A stretch of 64,000 nt of DNA from Acanthornis magna (lineage: Eukaryota; Chordata; Aves; Passeriformes; Acanthizidae), in assembly GCA_036785705.1 (NCBI GenBank), contig JAWUZG010000173.1:1783001-1847000 (forward strand). The letters are read 5' to 3'. This document shows positions 24,501 to 36,500 of this stretch, one piece after another. The notes below the pieces were generated by a model. It did not search any database. It worked only from the letters and a program-made list of their open reading frames with translations, and was not told where the DNA came from. Each line of letters opens with the position of its first letter. The first letter of the stretch is position 1. The position numbers and the translations under genes are program-made.

Positions 24501-27500
24501 CACTCGAATATGTACCAGTTCTTGCCGTGACTTTTAGCAGCACCACTTACCCAACCAGGGGACAAAGTGTTCTGAATGATTGTACATTTGCAGCACCGCA
24601 AGCAGTGCAGCCTGCAGGCAATTACTCAACTGAAAGAATCTGAAAACAGCTTCAGATATGAAAAAAAAGTAAGAATTTCATATACTAGTCTTTGATGAAG
24701 CTCCTTGGATGTTTCTTACAAAGCAATGGGGGAAAATGCTGTAATAGAAAAAATAGAGCTGCTAAAGCCAATTAAATATGTCAAATAATAAATCCAACTG
24801 AAGCATATTTCTGGAGTTGCCCTGGCCTGTTATTTCAGATTAATGACAGGGCTCTAGTGAAATACAGCAGATCCTTAGACTATGCTTATGGTCTAAGGTC
24901 CCTGGGTTTGAACCCAATCAAGCCTGAACATTGGAAATTTAGTGCTGCAATTTCCAAGTCATATTTTCCCTGCTTTATTTGTCACCAGGGCTGTGCAAGC
25001 CAGTGTGCTTCATTGTTTGGTGTAACAAGTTCCTTATGGTAATCTGGCTGTGAATGCCTTACCCTAGTCCTAGCCTGAACCAGGCTCTGACATGACCCAG
25101 CTGTAATTTCTCTTTCTCTTTCACTCTCTCTTTTTTCCAGGCTAAATTTCAGTGTAGCCATTCGCTGTGGGACATTCCCTCACTCACTCTCTCCCCACGC
25201 AATTGGCAGTGCTAGACGGACGGACTGGGTTTTCCTTTCCCTGTTCTGTTGATGCTGCAGATCCATCTCAAGGGAAGACACTCGTCAAAACTCTTCGTAC
25301 CTTTTGACAGCAGGAGTTCCCGGGAGTTTGACTCCTGGACTGTGTCACGTTTCCCAGCGCTTCCCCACGCTATTTCAGGATGCTCTAAGCATCAGCTCAG
25401 TGGGCACTTCCAGAAGCCCTACAGAAGGAGGTTTGCTCCCCAGCATCCATCCCAGCAGCCCAGAGAGCCCAGCACGGCGGCGGGGCTGCCACAAACCAGC
25501 AGCCAGCGGGACTGGTGCGCCGAGAGCTTTGGGCTGATTATTCTCACTTAATACTTTCATGCCATCTCCGTAGCAGTCTGCAGCACTGCATCGATCCGCG
25601 AGCCAATGCGGGGAGAAGCTGCTGTCATTACGATGCTCATTCAAGCCTGACAGACTAATTGCCTTGCACTGGCTGGCTGCTTTCTCTCCGGCAGCCAGGT
25701 TGGGGGAGGCTCAGCTGGCTTTAATTGTCTCTTGTCTTCACGGCAAGGTTAACCATTTTAGCCTTTCCGTACGCTGGTGTTGCTCCCGGCGCAGGGTGTG
25801 AAACAGCAGAATGGACGAGGAGGAGGAGGAGGAGGAAGGCTGGGCATGGGTTTATCAGAGCACAAAATGACCTGTAAGCAAGGCACGTGCAGGTCCTTCA
25901 CTGGCGTGAAGAAGAGTGACGAGCAAAGCCGAACCCCCTCGCTGGGATTATTAATATTCATTAACTTCCTGCCCGCAAGCCGCTTGTCGCTGTGGCTTTA
26001 CGCCGCTCGAGTGCTGTGGTTTCTCGTTCATTTTAATATGACTTCTGGATTTTGGTGTGTTTAATCATCCGTAGCCGTGCTTAGCGGCCATGGGGAAATG
26101 GGGGCCCATCGGGGAGGGCAGGTGGGAAAGGCTGCGTCTTCAGAGCTTTGCCTTGATGTTATTCATAGTGTTTTCGTGGAAAATACGAGCTTGGAAAAGG
26201 ACGGAGGTGCTTGCCAAGGATCACACCGCAGGCTAGAGGCAGAACTGGGAATTAAATTCTACATCCCCTGACCTGGGCCAATAGACTTTATATTGCTTTT
26301 GCACTTGCACCTGTGAAATATAAACTGCGCAGTTAACACTTCACCAAAAAAGTCAAATTACTTCCTTCCTACAATTATTTTACTTGGAATTAGATACAAA
26401 GTGCAGGAGAAAGCATCAAAGCAAGTTCCAGCAGTTGTTAAAAAAAGTGATGGAAGATGGGCCTGGAAAGTTGGATGTGGTTGGATGCTTTTTTCTCTGG
26501 CTGAGCTCTAGGCAGATCTGTGGCCACACAGGGATCTTGCTGGGCTGTGGATCCCCTTTGCTCCATCCTCCAAGAGCAGATCTGCTTGATGCCTGGAGGC
26601 TGGGATGGCAGGAGAGGACAAGTCTGGGAGTGGCACTCTGAGACAAAAAGCATATTGCATTTCCCCCAAAGCTTCCACCTCCGCTTCTGGAAGAACTCTT
26701 AGAGTCTGAGAAGGGGAAAAGTCTGCTAAATGTCAGTACTTAAGGCATCCAAAACTTGTCGGGGGAGAGGGCACTGAAAACTAGATCTCTCCAGCATTAG
26801 GAATGACACTTCTTTATCTTAAACTCTAGCACTTGCGTGCTTGCCATCAGGGCTGCTGGTTTCTCACCCTACCTTTTGATGCATGTGCATTGCAGGAGCA
26901 GCACGGCCTTTGAGAGGAGCAAAACAGACGTGTTCCGAGTGAAAACCAATAACGTCGGACAAATAAAGAAAATAAGGTACCTGCGCAACGCTGCTACCAC
27001 AGCACCTGCTCCGTGAGGTGCTAATCGGATGACAGGCTGCAGAGGTTTAAGCATTGCCATGTTTTATTCATTATTTCTTAACGTGCTCCCATCAAGGTGA
27101 AGTTAAGGGGTGGTAAAAGCTTGTTTACTACCGAAGATTTGAACTGAAGTGTGAAATCACCCACGGTATTGCTTATAAGTATCTGTGCTCCCCACCAAGA
27201 ATTGTATTTCTGTCATATGCAATCATGGGGAAAGATGTTTAGGGCTGTTTTTATGTCCCAATGGAGGTAAATGGGGTTTGCTATCCACTTTTGCTAACTT
27301 AGTGTAATGTAAATGATAATTATTATGTTTAACCACCGTCTGACTGACTGATATAAAATTTTAAATTAGCAAGTAGTACAAAGAAAGCTGGGAAGAGGTG
27401 GTTAAAACAATGTAAGAGGAGAATGGGGAAGGAGGGGTACCGGGTGGGAAGAGTCCCTTATGTTTTGGATATGCAGTGCAAGGTGAATGAATGCATATGT

Positions 27501-30500
27501 TGAATGAACGTGGAGGTGTGTGTATGTTTGTGTGCATCTCCTCGCAGATAAAAGGTTCACAGATTCACCTGTGATCTCTGCCCATATGGAAGGCTGTTAT
27601 TTTTAACACACCCCGTAAAAGACCGTAAGTTCTTTAAAATTCTCTGGATAGACAGCAGGCTTTTTGTGTATAGTTGCTCCAGACTTGCCTAGAGTATAGT
27701 ATTCCACAAAATTACGATGTTAGTGGCCAGTCTTAACCAGAACACCAAAACAAGGCTGCTCTTCCCCTAGGATTGAGCATGATAACACCGGACTGAACGC
27801 AGGATGGTTCCTGGACCGCGTGATCGTGACCGACATGAACAGACCTCACCTCCGCTTTTACTTCCCCTGTAACAACTGGCTGAGCAAGGAGGATGGGGAT
27901 GGACTGTACGTCAGAGACCTCATTGGCAGCCTGAACCCCATGGATGTGCCCAAAAGTAAGGGTTTTTGAAAAAAAAAATCTCGGATTTCTGGTGCCTTGT
28001 AAGAAAGGACAGGGTTGCTTTGAGATGATCTCATCACATAAAAAGTGGTTGTGTAGTCTAAGCTAATTTAAGTTTTCTTTATAGTCAGTGGAGAGAGATA
28101 GAGGAAGATGCAAGATGTCTCCAGAGGGTAATTTCTGCTTCCGGTGTTAGCTCTGACATCTTAGGGTGGGATAAATCACTGTTTGGAGAAGCTCCACTTG
28201 CCCGTCGAGTACTGAGGGATCAGTGATGACAACATTAAATTAGATTGAATGTCTCCATGTAGATGAGAGGCCTCCTATCCTGGAAGATGTAGCTGCTATC
28301 CCTGCCTGCTACCCAAAGAGGCAGCATGGCTGCAGTCCTGTGCAAAAAGTGAAGTGTTTCCAGGCTCTGGTTACGTCCTGAAGGAAATTTCCGTGAAGAC
28401 TCCAACCCTCTTGCCGTAACTCCACGCTGGTTTTGCTGTGTGTGTGTATGACAGCCACATTGAGCTGGTGCCTGTTTTTTTCAGCGTGGTTTTAAGCTAA
28501 TGATGTTGAAAGGAAGCCAGCACAGCTTGCACAGCAGACTTGTACTCTCAAATTGGTACCACCATGCCGGCCACGCAGCGATGTGTGGCTCATGTAACGT
28601 GAGTGGGAAGGCGATGGAGATGGGAGAGAGGAGCCAGCGAAACCAGCCTCAGGTGGGATGTCAGCACTCCATCTGCAAGTGCTAACGAGGAAAGAGAGTT
28701 GTGTCTTCCTGACAGGCTCACCAGGGCACTGCTCCTTTCTGGGAGCTGAATTTTGGGCACGGAAGTGAAGGCCACCAGCCACAGGTCTGCTGGAAAAGGG
28801 AGCTGTATAGTTTGGTGCTAAAAAGAGGAAGCTTGTGCTTTTGCTAGTATTGAATCTTATTGAGAATAATTAGTTGATGTCTTGCAATAATGTTGCTGAC
28901 GTTACCACTTAGGAGCAATTTTTTGGTGAAACCAATTTGTTGCCAGCCTTAAGCAGTGCTGTGAGCATTGACAAATGCTCTAGAAGGGCAAAGTATTGTT
29001 ATTTTTATTGAGGTCATGCTAACAGTGAAACAATACACTAAAGTGACCCAGAACTGTTGAATAATTTTGCACTATTGAGATACAACCTTTTAAAAGAGTG
29101 TTGGTACGTTGAAGATATAAGGATTAAAGGATACTGCATGTGAGTTAGCGTGCACAAATAATATCCATTGACAAGTAATGTATATTGGAGCATTTAAAAA
29201 ATGCAGACATCCCCAGGGTGGCTGCCACAAGGGAATGAGATAACGTCTGGAGACGTTATCTGCCAAAACCCCACCCAGTTACTACTGGGGCTGTGTGTGC
29301 TGAAGCATCTTGCTGCTTTTTTAATCCAAATTGATTTGTGAAATGGAGAATCTAAGGACCCTCGAGGGGCAGGAGGGCTCTGGAGAAGGTGGTGCATGAG
29401 TCAAAGCAATGTACAATTAAGGAGAGGTTCCCTTGAGGAGGAAGTCAACCATTCAATCTTAATAGATCTTTAAATGACACAACACCTTATCTGAATTTAT
29501 TACTGCCCCTGCCTGGGAGAGATGATTCAAGGGAATGTGTGTGATTTCCTCCATCCTGTTCAACACCTGTCTCACAGCAGGAAACGACTCGTGGGCTAAA
29601 CCCTCAGCTGGCACAGGAGAGTGCAGCTCCAATGGAATTGCTGGAGCTGCTTTGCATTTCACAAGCAGAACAGCCATCCCGAGCGCTCGCCCTCCTGGAG
29701 AAGTGGCTCTGGGTTATGGATGAACTCTCCACGTGTTTGGCCCAGAGTAAATACGAGTGAGATCGTCTCCCGAGTGCGAAAGCAGAGATTTAGTCAGGCG
29801 TTTGTCAGAAATGCATCAGCTCTCGCCACGTTTATCGATGATAAACCTCCACTCTCGAGCGGCACGGGCTGGGCTCCGCAGCGCCCGCACTGAGGCGGGA
29901 GCTGGGTTGGGGCCAGAGCCATGGGTGAAGGCTTGGACGCTGTCCAGGTGGCAGGTCTGAATCTGTAAGAGGAGAGGGTTAGCTCAGCTATCTCAGGTTG
30001 CAGTTCCCCTTGAACCATAATTAATGAAAGATAAACATCCCCAGACTGCGGTGGTGAACTGTCAGCTGCAAATGTAAATGTATCTGAATTAATTTGCCTC
30101 CCTCCGGATATGTAAAGGTCTGAAATGAGATTGTGATGTGATTTTTTCTGTACATACAGGTCATTTGCCCTGAATTTGATTGGGTTTTAGGGTATTTTGG
30201 TTTTTCTTTCCAATGGATTAAATAGCAGGGTTTACTCTTTGAGTATTAATATTTTCTAGGCCCCTAGATAATGAAAAATTATGTAAGTTTATGTAAGGAA
30301 AGATTAGTAATTCCCTCCTAAGTCTGTGTTCCCATTAGTAGTGTTCAGTGCCGTATTCTTCTCCTTTCTGGTTAGGTCTCTTCAATCACATCTTCAATCC
30401 ATTTATTTCTTTAGTTTTTCTTTGTAAACCACTCAGACACTGTTGTTGCCAAACTTATCTTTGTGCTTTGCTTTCATGCTCCATTTGCTGTCACAGTCAG

Positions 30501-33500
30501 GAGTGCTTTTGGAGGCAATCAAACAAGTTTCCTCCATGTTCCCTCTCCTGCAGCACCTTCAGCTTTTGATCTTCTCCTGGAGAGCTTTCCCGTCTTTGTT
30601 ATGAGGATTTACCTTCCTCTTTTGAACTGGAGGTCACCGCCGGGACCTTCTCTGTGCTCTGTGTGGGATGGATGAGGACTTGAAAAAAAATGAAGCCTTT
30701 TTCTTTGTCATATTTTTGCTCCATTGAAGAGGCATCTGAAGCCTGTTTGAAGGGGGCTGGTGGTGCTTATACCAAAACTGACTAAGCCATGGGCAGACTG
30801 AGCCTCTTTCTTGGTGAGGAGCACGGGTCAGCCAGAGAATTCCTGTAGACTGTGAGTTTTGAAGAGGTTAATTTAAAGGGGAGAAAAAAGGGAATTATTA
30901 AAAATGCAGGAAAGAGTTTGTGTGGCAAAAACCACTCGACATACAGTGGAAAAAATGGACACATACTCAAAAAACAAAAGCAGAGTACCTTTCAGATCCA
31001 AATAGAACTACCAAGGATAGCAGCAGCACTTAGCAATTGCAGACACCTGAGTGATTGCATTACTTATCCGAATAAAATGCCTCCTGTCAGGTTCCCTGTA
31101 GAATGCCACGCGTTTCTCAAGGAGAACAGGTTACATTTTAAGTGTTCCCGCTTGAATAATCCTCTATTCCCTGTATTCACATCCATGGCATCATATGCCC
31201 ACAGGCCTTTGACAGGGATAGTGTCACAGATTCTTATTTACCCAGCAGCTTCTATTGACAGCCTGGATTAATTTACACTACAGGTATTAATTACAAGGGA
31301 GGGCTATTGTTCAGCTTTATGCTGCTTCACTTGAGTTTATGAAGACTTAGGATTGTATGACTGTGGCTGAGCCTTTCTGCAAGGGACCGGCTCAGAACCG
31401 GAGCCAGGTGCCATTTTCCTTTGAGTGTTGCCAGTTTTGGATCACTCTGAGGGTGTCTGGTGTCCTGCCAAAATGGTGGGGGAGGAGAACATTCACAACA
31501 GCTTGCAGCTGCACTGGGAGATCCACTGACCAAATGGAGGGGTAAAAGGACACAAAATTCAGGAGTCAGTTCGTAGAATCACAGAATCATTCAGGTTGAA
31601 AAAGCCCTCCAAGATCACCGAGTCCAACCATTCCCCCAGCACAGCTCAGCCCACACTAATCCATGTCCCCAAGTGCCACATCCTCACAGCTTTTAAACCT
31701 GTCCTGGGATGGGGACTGCACCACTGCCCTTTGCAGCTTCTTCCAGAAACTGAAGTTCCCAGCCCATTGTTTGATACTTGCAGAGTGGTCATGAATCATT
31801 TGTGTCACTCGGCGGACAGACCCTCATGTCCCCCACCCCATGGTGACTCTCTCTTGCCTTTCCCTGGTGGTCTGCATCCCTGCAGGTGGCACACCAAGGC
31901 TGTGTCTTTCTCCATCCCTGCACGTGACGGGTACAGCTTTTTATCACCCGGCTGGAAATCAGGGTTGGTCTCCAGCTGGGTTGCAGAATTTCTCAAGACA
32001 TAATACCAAAATACATTTGCAAGTCTGAGTTTTGTCCAGGTTCACAAAAGAAGCTGCAGTTTGGTCGGGTGACACGATATGTTGTTTATCCAACAATAAA
32101 CATCTTTTCCCTGAGGGTGACCACAGGAAGGTAAGGTTATCCAACTGGTTCAGGTTAATCTGGGCTCTGTGCAGTGTAACCTCCCGTTATGTTCAGAGCA
32201 AGTGAAACACATATTGGCTGTTCTTGATTTCCCCTGAAACCTCCCCCAAATCAAACAATTCTCTGTACATGCTTTACTCTGTGAAAGCAGAATCATTCGT
32301 TTGCAAACAAGATGTTCACTCGCTTGGTCCTTAAAATCATGTTCAAGAGCAGAGAGAGCTGAAAATTAATTCAGTCTCCTGTGCAATTTTTTCTTGCGTT
32401 AACCTGTCAAATTTTGGTCAAGTCTTTGCAACCTGCCTGTTGCAAATGAGGTTGAGAGCTGAGGGCTGACTTCCATCTGCTGGCCATCAGCATCCTGAAA
32501 TTATTCAGGATTTGACATGATGGGTTATAAATGTGCATGGGACAGCAACTCACTTCAAACTCTTTCAAGGCTGCATATTCCCAGTAGGACAGAACTGCAT
32601 GTGTGACATCAAACAGCAGAACTTGTTCAATCTCTACTTTTTCTGGGTAAAGTTTAGTGTTATTTGGTCTATTATAAGGAATGCAAGGAGCACATTGGTG
32701 TGGCACGGCTTGACCTTGAGGATGAGAGAGTCCAACATAGTTGCATTGTGTTTAATTTTTCCATACTTACATGTGTTGGAAATTGGTCACCTATTGCTTT
32801 TCTTTTTTATTATTATTGCTATTATTTTAAAAAATGATCACAAGATAAGATCAGATATAGCTGTTCTTTATCTAGGGGTGAGTCTTTTGCAGTCAGACAT
32901 GAAATCTCTGCTTTGCTAAGACAAGAATGGGATAGTTTTGAATGGGAAAGTTGTTGGTTGTGTCAATTCTGGCCTGATTTGGGGCTGATGCATGGAGCAT
33001 GTGGGAGTTTATACGGATTAGTCCTAAGGGTGTGAAGTCACAATGAGCAGCTGGGAACTGGATCCCAGTAAAGCCAGATGAGTGGTGAAATGTCCCTCTG
33101 TGCTTGTGCAGACAGAGGGAGGTCTTGCCTTTAAAAACATTAGAAAAATATTTATTATCAAAGCATTAACATACTCCAGGTATTCTCTGAGGGTTTTAGA
33201 TCCACCACGACCCAAAACTCTCATATTTGAGCTGTGAATGTGAGCTTGTTTCTTTCCTCTTTGAAGAAGGCTTGTGTTAAGACTTCACAGTTCATTCTCC
33301 AGAGTTTTATTGTTGGCTCTTGGCTGACTTGAGCACTTATGAACATCGACCTGGCTGCGGCTTGAGGAAACATCTGGAGCAGCAGATATTGGTGCACATG
33401 ATCCACTTTGAGTCAGAAACTAAATCCTTCCTTCCATCACGGGACATGGATGTCCTCAGGGGCTGGTCTGGGTCGGACCTGAAGCTTAGGTCAGTATTTC

Positions 33501-36500
33501 TCAATAACCTACTAAGGTTAGAAGCTCAGGTAAGGAGCAGAATTTGTGATGTGTGGCGCCAGTTCATGATGTCCTGTTGGCTTTGAGACCTTATTTTATG
33601 AAAGGTTGGGCTTGAGGAGCCGCACTGGTCCCTCATTGATGAGTCCCCATCCCTGGAGGGATTTAAAAGCTGTGTGGATGTGGCACTTGGGGACATGGCT
33701 TGGTGGCCTTGGCAGTGCTGGGGGAATGGTTGAACTCAATGGTCTTGGAGAGCTTTTCAAACCTAAATGACCCTTGGATTCCCTTGGGTTGTGTTTCAAA
33801 ATGAGGTCATACAATTTCACACTTTTGGAAACTTTCATGATTGGAAAAATAAAAAAAAAATATTATTCCTAAGGACACAGAAGTTGAGGAAGAGGGAATG
33901 AAATATTAATACAAGTTACCTTCTCATCAAAATTCATATTTATTTACTCTGAAAGCTGGAAGTGTCTAATCAGCACAGGAAAATGCAGATAAATATATTT
34001 ATGAAATACTTATGAGTTGTTTACTTCTGAGTAATCGTGGGTACCCTCTGTGTTCAGGATGAGGCCTTGCTGCATGCTGAAGCTTTCGATAAACAGGGTT
34101 CATAGAAGGAATAATATCTTTTACCATCCCATTTATAACACTGGGAAAAAAATTGTCGTGCTATCTGCCATACTGAGTAACCTGAAATGTCTTTTCTTTT
34201 TGGTCAAAAATGCTTCCTTTGGTCTAACAAGGACTTTACCTTCCCTGACAACTTTGCCCAGCTTATGTCACTGTGCCCAAAATGAAGCAGCTATGGACAT
34301 TTTACTTGTCAGGTATTTTTTTCCCCACTGTTTTTCATCTAAGAATGGGTAAAAGGAACAAGAAATGGAAACGTAGAAAGAAAAAGAAGCACTGGTGACT
34401 TACAAACCACAAGGAATGCACAGAGCTCTGAAATGGGATAGAAATAGAGATTTGTATTTCACAGAGAGAAAATATTTTAGAGAGGCAAGAGTGTGTGGCT
34501 GATTTATAGATCTCTGTGTACCCAATACAAAACAGATAGTACAGCATTTTTTGGAAGATGTGTGATAATTTTGACTAATTATGTCTATATTTGGAATTTA
34601 ATTCAGAGATCAGTTTTGAAATAAAGTAATTTTCTTTAAAAAACAGATTTATTCAGAGCAAGACTGAAGTACAGAACTAACAATATGACTTTTGGCAATA
34701 CTGTAAAAATTATTTCACTCTTATTTCTGAGCAAAAGTGTTTAACCCAAGAGGATGTTTTCAACTATTTCTTCAATTTTGATAATAGCAGATCTGGGGAA
34801 AGCAGAAAACGGATATTTCTTTTGTGAAATATCTGCCTCTTTTTTTTTTCCTTTTTTTTCCTTTTTTTTTTTTTTTTTTTGATGGGCTCCCACCCTGGTG
34901 CCGAACTAGTGAAAAATACTGATAAATCCTGGAGAATTAGATGAGCAAGGATTCCTGCACTGCTGTCACAAGGTGCGCTGCCCTGTGCTAAGCTCCACGC
35001 TTCTGCAACTAAACCACTATTGTCTCCCGAGCAAGGTCGTTTAAAGCTCACTTCAAAAAGTCATCATCACTTTGATGTCACAGTAGGAACATCAGTTTAG
35101 CATATCCTACAAGCAAAGCCTCCTGCATGTGGTAGATTGCCTCTCACAGGCCCTGCAGAGGGATGATCCAGGCTGAATCCTAATATATTAACTGTTTTGC
35201 TGCATGCTTTGGTTTCACCTAGGAGCCACTGAAAATGGAGGTGGATCTCGTGGTTTCTGGCCTGGGTGGGGAGGCCAAGGGGCTGAGTTCATTACAGGAG
35301 GGGCACGGGACAGTGGCTGTGATGCCACATTCATCACAGCGTGATGCAATATCCAACAGAGCCCACAGAGTCACAGAATATCCCGAGTGCAAATGGATCC
35401 CCGAGGAACATCGAGTCCAAACCCTGGCCCTGCACAGGACAGCCCCAAGAATCCCACCCCGTGCCTGAGAGCGTTGTCTAGAGGCTCCTTGAATCCTTTC
35501 CTTTCCCCTGTGTTGGGCCTCCCTGAGTGACAGCAGCAATATCTCTTAAGAGCACACTTTTAGAGAGCTCCTGTGAGATTAAAGAAATGCTGGACCATTT
35601 CAGGTCCAGCCAGGGACCAGCCTCACATCTTCAGTGCTGTCTCCAGTGACAGGAACCCCAAAGCCATGCAGAGGCTCTTCAGCAATTCTCCCCTGCTGAC
35701 ACCGTGTTTTGGCAGAGGTGCTCACAGCCAAAAGCCCTGTTAGGGATCACAAAATGCTTTGGGTTAGAAGGGCTTTTGAAGGTCAGCTAGTCCAAGCCCC
35801 TGCAATGAGCAGGGACATTTACAACCAAGTCAAGTCACTCAGTGCTCTGTCCAACGCAAAACTCCTTCTTCTCCAGCACCCCCATGCTCCAGGTGTGCTT
35901 GTAAACTGCATTTTCAGTTTGAACCCTTGGCTGAAGGAGCTGTTCCCCACCTCTGAAGGCACATTAATAAAGGTAGCTATCAATTACCCTTGAAAGAGAT
36001 TAATTATTTTTAAGCTCTAAACCAACCTTTTGAATCCAATGCTTTTCTGAATGGAGGTGGGGGGGAAGTCATCTTTATCTGCATGCCATTGCTTTGTGCA
36101 AGAGCAGGACACAATTTTGAGGCAGAACTGTCGGCTGGTGAGCTCAGCAGAGCCCCTCTGCTTTTACAGGGGTTGCTTTAGGCTCTAATTATGTTTTGCT
36201 CTGCGTGGCTGTCTAGGGTCCCTGCCACTGCATCACAGAGAGATGTGATGGTGAGGATGGGTGGGTTTTCCTCTCAGCAGCATCTGCAGAGATTCAGGTG
36301 CTGGATACCTGAGAACAGCAGGACACCTCAACCAGAAGGTCACCAGAAGCTAATCCAGGAAGAGGTGGTTTTGCCCTGGTGGGATGAGCTCTCTACCAGG
36401 ACAAACAAGAGCTAAATTCAAATGTTTGCTGTGAATCAAGTATCAGATCCCAGCCTTGTGCCCTAGCCATAGGCTGTCTGACATTTTAAGGATGCTCTGA

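Larger units (their letters stand above)
17032..26895 (+). other. LOXHD1 intron 2 (phase 2, about 9.9 kb)
   Basis: No coding exon is recognised. It holds three CR1 tails, two possible MIR remnants, a tRNA-like hairpin segment and a CpG-enriched stretch near 25.1-26.1 kb (listed separately). The rest is unclassified. Confidence 0.85.

Noticed and set aside
24841..24920. Functional tRNA gene
   Set aside because: Only one stem and a B-box-like motif are present; no acceptor stem, D arm or terminator.
25777..26064. 95-residue frame with Gly run
   Set aside because: The Gly run is a GGA microsatellite; the rest has no domain. The stretch is better viewed as noncoding.
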